Program-made: the position numbers and the translations under genes | The notes under the pieces: generated by a model | Database searches by the model: none | What the model saw: the letters and a program-made list of their open reading frames with translations, nothing else | Told to the model about the DNA's origin: nothing | Source of the DNA: an uncultured Erythrobacter sp. | GTDB taxonomy: Bacteria; Pseudomonadota; Alphaproteobacteria; Sphingomonadales; Sphingomonadaceae | NCBI GenBank assembly: GCA_947488325.1 | Contig: CANKYZ010000007.1 | Location: forward strand, 1-64,000 | Length of the DNA: 64,000 bases | Direction: 5' to 3' | Shown: positions 21,584-32,001 of the stretch, one piece after another | Layout of the letters: each line of letters begins with the position of its first letter | Numbering within the stretch: the first letter of the stretch is position 1

Positions 21584-21805
21584 GGCAATCCCCGTTGGTG
21601 GTTGAGATCAAGCTTCTATCAAAAGGTGTCTGGCAATCGCTGCTATCGGTCAAGCAGGATGGGCGCTGAATCGAGCAAATAAGACGCTTTACCGAGCTTT
21701 TAAGCTGTTTTGCAGCGACACACCGCAACAAAATTGCAACAGGGCATACATAATTGACACATTAGGCTGTCCTTAGCTTGACATGGCGGTCCTCCACGAT
21801 GATCG

Positions 21806-21833
21806 TGTTGCATTGCACCAAAATTATGCAACA
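21806..21833. promoter_or_regulatory. Candidate operator upstream of TonB-dependent receptor gene
   Basis: Inverted repeat TGTTGCAT-N12-ATGCAACA ending 13 nt before the ATG at 21846. Confidence 0.4.
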
Positions 21834-21845
21834 GGGAACAAAGCC

Positions 21846-24800
21846 ATGAAGCCTCTCAAACTATCCGGTCAAGCCCTCCTCCTCGCTGCTGCCAGCACGA
21901 TGCCATTTGCCGCACACGCGCAAACCGCGCCAGACCAAGAAGCAGCTGAGCCCGACGAGGAATCCCGTATCATTGTGACCGGCTCTCGCATTGCACGCGA
22001 TCCCAACATTGGTGCACCGGCTCCGATTGTCTCAATCGACGCGGACGCTCTAACCAAAGCGGGGACGCCAGATGTTGTCGACGTTTTACGCGATATTCCT
22101 GCACTGTCGACTTCAACCACAGCAGAGGGATCCATCGACGGCGTCTTCTCAGAGGCTGTCGGCCAATCTATCCTTAACCTGCGCGGGTTGGGCTCGAACC
22201 GTACTTTGGTTCTCGTCAATGGCCGCCGGCACGTTTCTGGCGTCGCTGGGGAACAAGCAGTCGACATCAATTCCATCCCGACAGCTCTGATCGAGCGGGT
22301 GGAAACGCTAACTGGCGGCGCTTCTTCGCTTTATGGCGCAGACGCTGTGACCGGCGTTGTGAACTTTGTGTTGAAAGATGATTTCGAGGGCCTTCAAGGA
22401 AACGTTCAATCGGGCATTTCATCCGAAGGCGACAGTTTCCGCATCAACGCCGACTTGACCTGGGGCATGAACTTTGCCGATGGCCGAGGTAACATCACCG
22501 TCTCTGGCGAATATGCGCGAGGTGATGAGCTGCAGTTTGGCGAGCGCAACTTTTCGCGAGATAACGGTATATTCGACGATCAAGGTAACCCTGCTCTACG
22601 TTTTCAAGCGGGCGACATTGGCGGCGCTGACACGCCGAATTTTAACGGTAGCGCCCCCGGTTCTCTAATCCCCACTGAGGGGTTTGGATTTACACCCACA
22701 GCAGCAGAGCAAGCGCTGATCGATCGCGCAACAAATGCCACGACCCGCTTTATCGCTACTGATCCGCGTTTCTCTTTATCATCTGCAGGCGGTGTTATCG
22801 CCCCTGGAGATATTGGTCTTTCAGATGGCCCGGATATCAATGGCAATGGAATTGCAGACTGCCTTGAAAGCGCAGTTGGCTTTAATAGCACTTTCAATCC
22901 TGGCGCGTTCGGTCTTGCTGGAGGCTGTGCAGTCATCAACGATGATGGCAGCTTGTCCGTTTATGAAGACGGATTAGTCACGGGTACTTTCAACCAGTTT
23001 GGCGGCGACGGCATTCCAAATAATTTCGATGTCAATTCGCTGATCCCTGAGACGGAGCGCTGGTCCATCAACGCCAACCTTACTTATGAATTTTCAGCAG
23101 ATGCGGAGTTCTTTTTTGAAGGCAAATTCGTATCAAACTCGGCCGAATTCCAAGCTCAGCCGAACACTTTCTATGATCTGTTGACGATCCGGGCGGACAA
23201 TCCGTTCATCACGGGCGACCTGCAAGAATTTGTTGCGCCGTTGTTCTTTGGCGATGGGGTTGAGGAAGGGCTGTACATTACACGTGACCCGGCTGACCTT
23301 GGCGCCAACCGCAACCGCAATGAATTTGAGACCTACCGGTTTGTTGCCGGCCTGCGTGGCGATATTACCGATCACTTCAGCTATGAGTTCGCTGGCAATT
23401 ACGGTAACTTCACGCAGACTACCCTAGATCGCAACCGGGTCATTACGGACCGGTTCTTTGCCGCGATTGATGTGGTTTCGGACCCGACAACCGGCAATCC
23501 AATTTGTCGCTCTGACATTGACCCTACCGCACCAGCGACAACGCCGTTTGGCATTCCTGTCGGTGATCCGGGCTTCTTCACCTTTAATCCTGGCGATGGG
23601 TCCTGCCAGCCGGCCAACATCCTTGGCGGAGTTGGCGCAATCAGCGATGAAGCCGTGGATTTCATCACAGCGACAATCGTCAATGAATTTGAGCTTGAAC
23701 AGCTTGTCTTCAGCGCGATCTTTACGGGCGATACCGGTGCGTTCTTTGAACTGCCTGGCGGACCTGTCGGCTTTGCCGCGGGATTTGAATTCCGTGAGGA
23801 AAGGAGCAACTCTGTCTTTGACCCGTTGGTTCTCGGTATTATCCCGGTCACAACACCTGACGCAAATGCTGGTGACCTGATCCGCGATTTGCCCACAGCA
23901 GCAAATTCCTTGGTCTTCGATCCTGATTCTACGATCAACAACGCTGGTGGTGAATTCACGGTCTACGATCTGTTCACCGAAGTCCGCCTCCCCATCCTCT
24001 CAAATGTTCCGTTCGCAGAGGTTTTTGAGATCAGCGGCGCGGCGCGATACTCGGACTATTCGACGATTGGCACCACGTTCACGTGGAATGTCAGTGGTTT
24101 GTGGTCACCCGTTGAAGACATCCTTTTCCGTGGCACCTACGCAGAGGCCGTGCGTGCACCGAACATCAATGAACTGTTCAACCCAGCACAAGGCGCCACA
24201 TTCCGTCCGGTTGACCCTTGTGATGTGAGTGAACTTGCTACTGCAGCTGACCCCACTCTCCGTCAGGCCAATTGCGTTGCGTTCTTCAACACGATCAACT
24301 TTGATCCAACCTTTGGCACAGGTACTTATTCATACGTTGATCCGCTGACAGCGCGGTTCTCTGGCTCGATTGCGGGTAATCCTGACCTAGAAGAGGAAAC
24401 CGCGACGACATGGACAATTGGTGCACAATTCACGCCTAGCTTCCTGCCCGGCTTCATCCTCAGCGTCGATTATTACAACATCGAAATTGAGGATGCGATC
24501 AACCCGGTTAGTGCGCAAGACATCGTCGATAATTGCGTCGATTCAGCATCTATTGCAAACGACTTTTGCACGGCATTTGACCGCCGGACAGATAATGGTG
24601 GGTTCGAATTCCTACGTCAGACCTCGCTAAACTTTGCGCGCCAGGAAACGGCAGGGATTGAGGCATCGATGCAATATGCCTTTGATGTCGGCCCATTCGA
24701 TTTTGCGTTCAACGCAAGCGGTACTTGGGTGGATAAATTGAATGACTTCTTCGACCCGAGTGACATTACCAATGTCGATCCAGAGTTGGGCGAGTTACAG

Positions 24801-25133
24801 CGCCCTGAATGGGCTGGCAGGGCATCACTCACGGGCACATATGACGCATTCAGCCTCACATGGTCGACGACCTATCTCGACAGTCAAGGTCTTCGCGCTG
24901 TCGAAATCGAATCGGTTGGTATTGGATCTTCGTTCCAATTCACACCGGAAAACGGCATTTCGAGCGATGTGATGATCCATGACATCGCCTTCAGTTTCGA
25001 AGCGACTGACAATGTCGATATTTATGGCGGCGTGAATAACGTCTTCAATCGCAAGCCATTCTTGACTGAACAAGCATTCCCGGTGAGCCCCGTTGGCACA
25101 CTGTTCTTCTTGGGTGCGACCGTCACAATGTGA
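21846..25133 (+). CDS. TonB-dependent receptor
   Basis: Signal peptide; plug RIIVTGSRIARDPNIGAPAPIVSIDADAL, LNLRGLGSNRTLVLVNGRRHVSG, VETLTGGASSLYGADAVTGVVNFVLK; C-terminal GGVNNVFNRKPFL...FFLGATVTM. Confidence 0.95.
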   Translation: MKPLKLSGQALLLAAASTMPFAAHAQTAPDQEAAEPDEESRIIVTGSRIARDPNIGAPAPIVSIDADALTKAGTPDVVDVLRDIPALSTSTTAEGSIDGVFSEAVGQSILNLRGLGSNRTLVLVNGRRHVSGVAGEQAVDINSIPTALIERVETLTGGASSLYGADAVTGVVNFVLKDDFEGLQGNVQSGISSEGDSFRINADLTWGMNFADGRGNITVSGEYARGDELQFGERNFSRDNGIFDDQGNPALRFQAGDIGGADTPNFNGSAPGSLIPTEGFGFTPTAAEQALIDRATNATTRFIATDPRFSLSSAGGVIAPGDIGLSDGPDINGNGIADCLESAVGFNSTFNPGAFGLAGGCAVINDDGSLSVYEDGLVTGTFNQFGGDGIPNNFDVNSLIPETERWSINANLTYEFSADAEFFFEGKFVSNSAEFQAQPNTFYDLLTIRADNPFITGDLQEFVAPLFFGDGVEEGLYITRDPADLGANRNRNEFETYRFVAGLRGDITDHFSYEFAGNYGNFTQTTLDRNRVITDRFFAAIDVVSDPTTGNPICRSDIDPTAPATTPFGIPVGDPGFFTFNPGDGSCQPANILGGVGAISDEAVDFITATIVNEFELEQLVFSAIFTGDTGAFFELPGGPVGFAAGFEFREERSNSVFDPLVLGIIPVTTPDANAGDLIRDLPTAANSLVFDPDSTINNAGGEFTVYDLFTEVRLPILSNVPFAEVFEISGAARYSDYSTIGTTFTWNVSGLWSPVEDILFRGTYAEAVRAPNINELFNPAQGATFRPVDPCDVSELATAADPTLRQANCVAFFNTINFDPTFGTGTYSYVDPLTARFSGSIAGNPDLEEETATTWTIGAQFTPSFLPGFILSVDYYNIEIEDAINPVSAQDIVDNCVDSASIANDFCTAFDRRTDNGGFEFLRQTSLNFARQETAGIEASMQYAFDVGPFDFAFNASGTWVDKLNDFFDPSDITNVDPELGELQRPEWAGRASLTGTYDAFSLTWSTTYLDSQGLRAVEIESVGIGSSFQFTPENGISSDVMIHDIAFSFEATDNVDIYGGVNNVFNRKPFLTEQAFPVSPVGTLFFLGATVTM

Positions 25134-25153
25134 TGGTTTCAGTCAAGTCTATG

Positions 25154-25197
25154 CGAAAGGGGCGCGAAGGCATCAACCTTCGCGCCCCTTTCGTTTT
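25154..25197 (+). terminator. Rho-independent terminator after TonB-dependent receptor
   Basis: Perfect 17-bp stem CGAAAGGGGCGCGAAGG/CCTTCGCGCCCCTTTCG with CATCAA loop, then TTTT; sits between convergent genes. Confidence 0.92.
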
Positions 25198-25221
25198 ACG
25201 GTTTTACCGTAGTACCGCCGA

Positions 25222-25794
25222 TCAGTTCTTTGAATGCTCTTCACGCGCAATTTCATGTAGCCAATCGGCGTGACGCGGAGCCTTCTTAGTCTCGCTCCAT
25301 TCGTCCAGCATTAACGGAGCAACACGTTTCAGCTCCGCATATTGTTCTTCAGTTCCGATGTCGGCGGCGAGTTCGACCCGGTGACCATTGGGATCAAAGA
25401 AATAGATCGATTTGAATATCCCATGATGCGTCGGCCCCAGCACGTCAATTCCTTGCGCTTCGATATGATCCTTGGCCGACAGCAATGCAGCCTCGTTAGG
25501 CGCACGAAAGGCAAGGTGCTGCACCCATTGCGGGGTGTTTTCGTCGCGGCCCATTTCTGGCTGGTTTGGCAGCTCAAAAAAGGCAAGGATGTTGCCGTTC
25601 CCTGCATCTAGGAAGACATGCATGTAGGGATCATACTCACCGGTTGAGGGGACGTGGTCCTCTGCAAATGCAGTGGTGTAATCCATGCCGAGCACACGCC
25701 CATACCATTCCACCGTTTCCTTGGCGTCCTTGCAGCGATAGGCCGCGTGGTGAACCCCGCCCAATTGCACCGGATGTTCTTGGGGATGGCTCAT
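25222..25794 (-). CDS. VOC-family (glyoxalase/dioxygenase-like) protein
   Basis: [51 protein letters not shown]; 4-nt overlap with hppD. Confidence 0.85.
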   Translation of the reverse strand: MSHPQEHPVQLGGVHHAAYRCKDAKETVEWYGRVLGMDYTTAFAEDHVPSTGEYDPYMHVFLDAGNGNILAFFELPNQPEMGRDENTPQWVQHLAFRAPNEAALLSAKDHIEAQGIDVLGPTHHGIFKSIYFFDPNGHRVELAADIGTEEQYAELKRVAPLMLDEWSETKKAPRHADWLHEIAREEHSKN

Positions 25795-26921
25795 TCGGCA
25801 GGCTCTGCGGTGTTGGTGTCGAGAACACCGCGCGCGACTTGATCGCGTTCGATGCTTTCAAACAAAGCCTTGAAATTGCCCTCACCAAATCCATCATCGC
25901 CTTTGCGTTGGATGAATTCAAAGAAGACTGGCCCGACCTGAGCTTCTGCAAAGATTTGCAACAACAGGCGCGGCTGTCCATCTTCGATTGTGCCATCAAG
26001 CAAGATACCGCGCATCTTCAAAGCCTCGGCATCTTCGCCATGACCCGGCAAACGCTCATCGAGCATTTCGTAATAGGTTTCTGGAGGCGCTGTCATAAAC
26101 GGGACGCCAAATTCTTTCAGTCGGTCCCAACATGCAACCAGATCATCGCAGATCAACGCGATATGCTGGATGCCCTCGCCGTTAAAATCGCGCAGGAACT
26201 CTTCGATCTGGCCTTTACCGCCTTCGCCTTCTTCGTTGAGCGGGATGCGGATCTTGCCGTCCGGTGCTGTCAACGCCTGCGAAGTGAGGCCGGTATACTC
26301 GCCCTTGATGTCGAAGAACCGGATCTCTTTGAAGTTGAACAGCGTCTCGTAATACTCGGCCCAGTACTTCATCCGTCCAGTATAGACGTTGTGCGTAAGG
26401 TGGTCGATTGTGTGGAAACCAGCACCCTCTGGGTAAGGATCAACACCCGGCAGGTAATCAAAATCGATATCGTAAATGGTGAGGTTCTTATCTTCGGCCC
26501 CAGCATAACGATCGACCAGATAAAGGATCGCACCGCCAATGCCACGGATCGCGGGAATGCTTAATTCCATCACACCGGGTTCGTTAGCTACTGGCTCTGC
26601 GCCTTGAGCGATCAGGTGCTCATAAGCCGCCTTCGCATCGCGCACCCGGAATGCCATGCCGCAGGCGCTTGGGCCGTGTTCGCGTGCGAAATACCATGCC
26701 GCGCTGCGCGGTTCGTAATTGGCGATTAGGTTAATGCCGCCTTGGCGCCAAAGGTTCACGTCCTTGCTGCGATGCTTTGCTACATGCATAAAGCCCATGG
26801 CTTCAAACACAGGTTCCAGTACACCCTTTTCAGGTGCACAAAATTCGACGAACTCAAAACCGTCGAGACCGGCAGGATTCTCGAATATATCACCGGGATG
26901 AAGAGGTGTGTGCTTGGTCAT
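25791..26921 (-). CDS. hppD: 4-hydroxyphenylpyruvate dioxygenase
   Basis: [119 protein letters not shown]. Confidence 0.95.
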   Translation of the reverse strand: MTKHTPLHPGDIFENPAGLDGFEFVEFCAPEKGVLEPVFEAMGFMHVAKHRSKDVNLWRQGGINLIANYEPRSAAWYFAREHGPSACGMAFRVRDAKAAYEHLIAQGAEPVANEPGVMELSIPAIRGIGGAILYLVDRYAGAEDKNLTIYDIDFDYLPGVDPYPEGAGFHTIDHLTHNVYTGRMKYWAEYYETLFNFKEIRFFDIKGEYTGLTSQALTAPDGKIRIPLNEEGEGGKGQIEEFLRDFNGEGIQHIALICDDLVACWDRLKEFGVPFMTAPPETYYEMLDERLPGHGEDAEALKMRGILLDGTIEDGQPRLLLQIFAEAQVGPVFFEFIQRKGDDGFGEGNFKALFESIERDQVARGVLDTNTAEPAE

Positions 26922-26939
26922 AATTTGGCGCTTTCGCAT

Positions 26940-26964
26940 GTTTCAAATTAGTTACTATTGAAAC
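26940..26964. promoter_or_regulatory. Candidate operator upstream of hppD
   Basis: Inverted repeat GTTTCAA-N11-TTGAAAC just upstream of the hppD start. Confidence 0.4.
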
Positions 26965-27006
26965 TAGTTACCCCAAATCAGTGAATCTATCAAGTCCAAG
27001 CAACCC

Positions 27007-28533
27007 TTAGGCAACGCGCCCGATATTAACGCCGTCCTTATTCTGATGAACACTCAGCCTCGCACCGAATGGCTCACCACTTTCAAACAAGACTCGAGTA
27101 GGCTCATGCGACCAATCACCATTACCAACCACCCGCTCTCCTACATCGTTTCGCCCAAAAAAAATGATACGCGGCCCCTTACGGGTCACCACAATCGTGT
27201 AGGTTTCGACAGTTGCAGCGTCGAACAAGCCTGAGGCAACGGCCACCTTCTTTTGGGAAATCGGCACCATCATATAGCGATCATTCGAAGACCACTCTGC
27301 TGGGACAGTGGAATAGATCCCGGTCGCGTATTTGCCCATCACGCCGCCATTGGCGCCAACAAGCGCAAATGACCCGCGATCTTTTCGTACCTGATCCACG
27401 GCTTCTGCGATTGCATGGGAAGAATAATTATTCCCAGCTCCACCAAAGAATGGCAAGCCCCCCGTCAGCGTCAGACCGCGCGGATCGTCAGGTTCGATCA
27501 GCAAGTGCTCAATCGCATTGAAGACGGGTACAGCAAAGCAACTATAGAAATCGAAATATCTTATATCGTTCGCAAATTTCCCAGACCGGCCCAGCGCGAT
27601 ATCGAGCGACCTTGAGGCCGCTTCGCTGCGGGAAAAGTCCGGACGCTCCAGGGTTGGCAGTTCTTGCGCCGCAGACACTGCATGAATGTGGACCCACTTG
27701 CTTTCCGGCACGCCAAGTTCGCGTGCCTTGCCCGCACTGCACAGGATTATGGCTGCGGCCTGATTGACCTGATCACGCGATACCGTCATTCGCGGATAGG
27801 GTTGGGAGACAATGCGGTTGCGGTCGGTAACGGTAGCCAGTTCCACAGCAGAGCGTTCCACCGGAGCCGCTGCATGCGGGTTACTTGCCGCCACCTTGGT
27901 GAACGGAGCGAACAATTCACCGATCTTCAGTCGGTAGTCCTCACGGGAAAGACCCAGCCTCGCCCTGCGTGCGTTCTCAGCCAAGGCATAACCTTCAAGA
28001 GGTCGCCGACCGCCATGCTTGATACTCCATGTCTCAACGCTCCAATCCATGCCATAACCGCGATCTTCGAGTTGACCTCCAACATCTTCAGACCAGTCGG
28101 GTAACTCCCCCTTTTCAAGCAGTCTCCGAACGGTAGAGATTGCTTCGGAACCGACTATAACTGCGACCTCGCTTTCAGATAAGACGATGGCGCTGGCGAG
28201 TTCGCCAACCATTTTTTGGTTCGCCTGCCCACCAGCAACCTCCAGAATCGCTCGGCGCGGATTTGCACCGACACGTTTTCCGATTGACCGCGGCGGGTTA
28301 TCCGACTTTCCAAACGGAGCGACGGCCTCCGAATAAGAATTCTCGAACTGACGAATGGCGCAGATTGTGTCGATCGCAGCAGCGAGATCGCCGGTGGCTG
28401 CTGAGTCGGTGATTGCTTCCGCAAGAGCGTGTCCACCAAGGTCCATGTGGGACAACGCCTCGTAACCAGGCTCTCCCACCCTTTCCGAGTATTGCCCCAC
28501 CCCGATGATGACGGGTGTGTTGTCACAGATCAT
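27007..28533 (-). CDS. Acetyl-CoA acetyltransferase/SCP-x-type thiolase-like protein
   Basis: 508 aa; MICDNTPVIIGVGQYSERVG; AGGQANQKMVGELASAIVLSESEVAVIVGSEA; FYSCFAVPVFNAIEHL; ALVGANGGVMGKYATGIYS. Confidence 0.85.
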   Translation of the reverse strand: MICDNTPVIIGVGQYSERVGEPGYEALSHMDLGGHALAEAITDSAATGDLAAAIDTICAIRQFENSYSEAVAPFGKSDNPPRSIGKRVGANPRRAILEVAGGQANQKMVGELASAIVLSESEVAVIVGSEAISTVRRLLEKGELPDWSEDVGGQLEDRGYGMDWSVETWSIKHGGRRPLEGYALAENARRARLGLSREDYRLKIGELFAPFTKVAASNPHAAAPVERSAVELATVTDRNRIVSQPYPRMTVSRDQVNQAAAIILCSAGKARELGVPESKWVHIHAVSAAQELPTLERPDFSRSEAASRSLDIALGRSGKFANDIRYFDFYSCFAVPVFNAIEHLLIEPDDPRGLTLTGGLPFFGGAGNNYSSHAIAEAVDQVRKDRGSFALVGANGGVMGKYATGIYSTVPAEWSSNDRYMMVPISQKKVAVASGLFDAATVETYTIVVTRKGPRIIFFGRNDVGERVVGNGDWSHEPTRVLFESGEPFGARLSVHQNKDGVNIGRVA

Positions 28534-28550
28534 GCTTGCTTCCCTTTAAA

Positions 28551-29819
28551 TCAGTCCACAAAGCCATCAACACGTTCAACAATAATGGCCGGAGCCATTC
28601 CGCCCGCCGCGCACATTGTGACCAGTCCGGTTTTGAGGTCGCGGCGCTCCAATTCGTCGATAACAGTACCGATCAGAATCGAACCGGTTGCGCCGATTGG
28701 ATGCCCTAAAGCGATCGAACCACCATTGACGTTGACCTTGCCCCAAGCCAGATCAAGGTCGCGTACGAACTTTGCAGCGACCACAGCAAACGCTTCATTG
28801 ATCTCAAACAAATCGATGTCGTCCAGACTCATACCTGCTTTTGCCAGCACCTTCTTCGCCGCCGGGACCGGAGCGTTGAGCATTAGCGTGGGATCATCGC
28901 CCATATTGGCAGTGGCCACGATTCGCGCACGAGGCTTTAATCCGTGCTTTTCAGCATAAGCCTTGCTGCAAACGAGCACTGCTGCTGCGCCATCAACCAC
29001 GCCAGAGGAATTACCCGCATGGTGAAAATTCTGAATTTCAACATCAGGATATTTCTGGTTGATCAAGCCTCGGAATGTTGTGCCATCTTTATCGAGCGGC
29101 ACGTCTGCAATCTTGGTGAAGGCCGGTTCAAGCTGGGCCAATCCTTCAAGAGTGGTCTGCGGGCGCGGATATTCATCCTTGTCCAGTGCAACCGTTCCGT
29201 CATCCAACACAACCGGGACAACCGATTTGTCAAAGCGCCCCTCTGCTATGGCCGTAGCGGCGCGTTGTTGTGAGCGATAACCAACCTCGTCCAATTCTTC
29301 GCGGGTGAAACCTTCGATCGTGGCAATCGCGTCACCGCAAATGCCCTGATGCGACTGCGGGTGCACCGCTTGGAGACGATCATTATAACTGCCCATCATC
29401 GGCGGTTTGAGACCAGCTTGCATCTTCGCTTTAGACATGGCCGCAGTGAGGCTCATCATTTCTGTACCGCCTGCAACGATGCAATCTTCCATACCGCTCA
29501 TCACCTGTGCCGCAGCAAGGTTTACACTGGTGATGCCACCGCCACAGAACCGATCCAAGGTGGTACCACTGGAGGTGATGTCATAACCAGCATCGAGCGC
29601 CGCCATTCGGCCCATGTCGCCCCCCTGCGTCCCATCCTGGGTAGAAACGGACCAGATCACATCGTCTACGGTCGAAGTGTCGAGTGAATTGCGCGAAGCA
29701 ATCGCTTTCAGGACTGTTGCAGCCAGATGCTGCGGATGCTGTTCGGCCAATGCGCCCTTGCCCTGTTTGCCAATCCCACGCGGTGTGCGCACTGCGTCGA
29801 TGATGTATGCTTCGCCCAT
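28551..29819 (-). CDS. Acetyl-CoA C-acyltransferase (thiolase)
   Basis: MGEAYIIDAVRTPRGIGKQGKGALAEQHPQHLAATVLKAI; DRFCGGGITSVNLAAAQVMSG; INEAFAVVA; NVNGGSIALGHPIGATGSIL; CAAGGMAPAIIVE. Confidence 0.95.
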   Translation of the reverse strand: MGEAYIIDAVRTPRGIGKQGKGALAEQHPQHLAATVLKAIASRNSLDTSTVDDVIWSVSTQDGTQGGDMGRMAALDAGYDITSSGTTLDRFCGGGITSVNLAAAQVMSGMEDCIVAGGTEMMSLTAAMSKAKMQAGLKPPMMGSYNDRLQAVHPQSHQGICGDAIATIEGFTREELDEVGYRSQQRAATAIAEGRFDKSVVPVVLDDGTVALDKDEYPRPQTTLEGLAQLEPAFTKIADVPLDKDGTTFRGLINQKYPDVEIQNFHHAGNSSGVVDGAAAVLVCSKAYAEKHGLKPRARIVATANMGDDPTLMLNAPVPAAKKVLAKAGMSLDDIDLFEINEAFAVVAAKFVRDLDLAWGKVNVNGGSIALGHPIGATGSILIGTVIDELERRDLKTGLVTMCAAGGMAPAIIVERVDGFVD

Positions 29820-29900
29820 AATGTTCTCTTCCTTCGATCTATCGAAAATGCGGTTGACGTATCCGTAAGCCCCCTGCACCAGTCGCACAACAATTCAGTT

Positions 29901-29914
29901 GCATTTCGAAATGC
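29901..29914. promoter_or_regulatory. Perfect 14-bp palindrome in thiolase/crotonase divergent promoter
   Basis: GCATTTCGAAATGC, self-complementary, between divergent starts at 29819 (-) and 29938 (+). Confidence 0.5.
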
Positions 29915-29937
29915 CAAAAAGTGATAGGAGAGAGTCC

Positions 29938-30708
29938 ATGAACGAAGCTGCCCGAGAAGTCCTGACCAGCGTTCAAGACGGAGTGCTGATCGTTACGATC
30001 AACCGTCCGGAAGCAAAGAACGCCATGACCAAAGCCGCAGCTGAAGGAATTGCTGCTGCAATGGACCGCCTCGATAGCGAAGATGATCTGCGGGTTGGAA
30101 TTCTGACGGGCGCTGGTGGCTCGTTTTGTTCAGGAATGGATTTGAAAGGTTTCCTACGTGGCGAACGACCAAGCATTGAAGGACGGGGATTTGGCGGTGT
30201 TGTCGAAGCTCCTCCCGCAAAACCGTTAATTGCTGCGGTCGAAGGCTATGCCTTGGCTGGCGGCCTTGAACTAATGATCGCTTGTGACCTTGTCGTTGCA
30301 AATTCTGGAGCGAAGTTCGGGATCCCCGAAGCGAAGCGTGGTCTTGTTGCTGCGGCAGGCGGTGTCATGATGTTGCCCGACCAGATCCCAGAACGCATTG
30401 CGATGGAATTGGCTCTAACCGGTGACTTCATCGGAGCAGAGCGTGCCTATCAGCTGGGCCTGATCAACCAGATCGTCGATGGATCAGCGCTTGAAGGAGC
30501 CAAGGCTCTGGCGGCGAAAATCGCAGCCAATGGTCCACTCGCAGTGCGTGTTTCCAAGCAGGTGATGAAGGAATCGCGCGGCTGGAACATGGATGAACGA
30601 TACAAGAATCAAGGCAAGTTAATCGCCCCCGTCTTCGTTTCCGAAGATGCCCGCGAAGGTGCAGCCGCCTTTGCTGAAAAGCGTGCACCTAATTGGAAAG
30701 GTAAATAG
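29938..30708 (+). CDS. Crotonase-family enoyl-CoA hydratase/isomerase
   Basis: INRPEAKNAMTKAAAEGIAAAMDRLDSEDDLRVGILTGAGGSFCSGMDLKGF; PLIAAVEGYALAGGLELMIACDLVVA; GIPEAKRGLVAAAGG. Confidence 0.95.
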   Translation: MNEAAREVLTSVQDGVLIVTINRPEAKNAMTKAAAEGIAAAMDRLDSEDDLRVGILTGAGGSFCSGMDLKGFLRGERPSIEGRGFGGVVEAPPAKPLIAAVEGYALAGGLELMIACDLVVANSGAKFGIPEAKRGLVAAAGGVMMLPDQIPERIAMELALTGDFIGAERAYQLGLINQIVDGSALEGAKALAAKIAANGPLAVRVSKQVMKESRGWNMDERYKNQGKLIAPVFVSEDAREGAAAFAEKRAPNWKGK

Positions 30709-30709
30709 A

Positions 30710-31873
30710 ATGCCTGTCATTGACGTACCTCAGCCGGAATTCATGGATGATGAGGAGATATCAATCTTCGCGGACGCCGTTGGCAAATTTTACCAGCATC
30801 AGGCGCCCGAGAAACGCATCCTCAAATGGCGCGAAGACGGACAAGTAGAGCGCGAGTTTTGGAATGAGGCGGGTGCGGCCGGTCTGCTCGGAGTATCCGT
30901 TCCGGAAGAATATGGCGGTCATGGCGGTGATTTCCGGCACGATATGGTTGTGCTGGATCAACAGGCAAAACACGGTGTCGAAGGCTTCGCAGCCAGTCTG
31001 CACAACACCATAATCCTGCCCTATCTCGTGCGCCACGGCACAGAGGAACAGAAGAAAAAGTATCTGCCCAAACTGGTGACTGGCGAACTCGTCAGCGCAA
31101 TTGCAATGACAGAGCCGGGCGTTGGCTCCGACCTGCAAAGCATCACCACGACCGCGTTGAAGGATGGCAACGGCTATCGGCTCAATGGGTCCAAAACCTA
31201 TATCTCCAACGGTCAGACCGCTGACTTTATCGTTGTGGTTGCCAAGACCGATCCGAATGAACGGGCCAAAGGTATTTCATTGATGCTTCTGGAAACTGAG
31301 GGTGCCGGAGGCTTCCAACGCGGCAAAAAACTAGACAAGATCGGTCTGGATGCGGCGGACACGTCCGAGCTGTTTTTCGACGATGTCTTTATTCCGGGCG
31401 ACAATATCCTTGGCGGGGTCGAAGGTAAGGGTTTCTATCAGTTGATGGGCGAACTCCCTCAGGAACGCCTCGTCATTGCGATGGGCGCCGCTACAGGCAT
31501 TGAAAAAGCACTCGATGTCACGGTTGAATATGTCAAAGAGCGCAAGGCGTTCGGACAGACCATCTGGGATTTTCAGAACACGCAATTCGTGCTTGCAGAC
31601 CTGAAAGCCAAGGGCACGGCCGCGCGCATATTCGTGAATGACTGCATCGCAAAACTGCTAAGAGGCGAGCTCGATGTTAGCACGGCCAGCATGGCAAAAT
31701 ATTGGGTAACTGAGCTGCAGAGCGAAGTTGTCGATAAATGCCTGCAGTTGCATGGCGGTGCGGGCTATATCAACGATTACCCGATCGCCCGCATGTATCG
31801 CGACACGCGCATTGCCCGCATATATGGCGGATCAAACGAAGTGATGAAAATGCTGATCGCACGCGGCATGTAA
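30710..31873 (+). CDS. Acyl-CoA dehydrogenase
   Basis: AIAMTEPGVGSDLQSITTTALKDGNGYRLNGSKTYISNG; ERKAFGQTIWDFQNTQFVLADL; LQLHGGAGYINDYPIARMYRDTRIARIYGGSNEVMKMLIARGM. Confidence 0.96.
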   Translation: MPVIDVPQPEFMDDEEISIFADAVGKFYQHQAPEKRILKWREDGQVEREFWNEAGAAGLLGVSVPEEYGGHGGDFRHDMVVLDQQAKHGVEGFAASLHNTIILPYLVRHGTEEQKKKYLPKLVTGELVSAIAMTEPGVGSDLQSITTTALKDGNGYRLNGSKTYISNGQTADFIVVVAKTDPNERAKGISLMLLETEGAGGFQRGKKLDKIGLDAADTSELFFDDVFIPGDNILGGVEGKGFYQLMGELPQERLVIAMGAATGIEKALDVTVEYVKERKAFGQTIWDFQNTQFVLADLKAKGTAARIFVNDCIAKLLRGELDVSTASMAKYWVTELQSEVVDKCLQLHGGAGYINDYPIARMYRDTRIARIYGGSNEVMKMLIARGM

Positions 31874-31940
31874 AACACCAGAATTCCAATGGCCAGAATT
31901 CCAATGGGAGGTTTGCAACTTTGCATCTCAGTTAAACAAA

Positions 31941-31976
31941 AAAGGCGGCTCGGTTTTCCGAGCCGCCTTTGTCTTT
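31941..31976. terminator. Bidirectional rho-independent terminator between convergent genes
   Basis: AAAGGCGGCTCGG-TTTT-CCGAGCCGCCTTT perfect 13-bp stem flanked by A- and T-rich tracts. Confidence 0.92.
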
Positions 31977-32001
31977 GTCCCCTCCCAGAGACTGAACTTC
32001 G

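Noticed and set aside
23399-23959. 186-aa minus-strand ORF inside a TonB-dependent receptor gene
   Set aside because: Antisense shadow ORF of a strong CDS with no recognisable motif.
25566-26564. 332-aa plus-strand ORF opposite hppD/VOC genes
   Set aside because: Opposite strand carries unambiguous HPPD; this is a spurious complementary frame.
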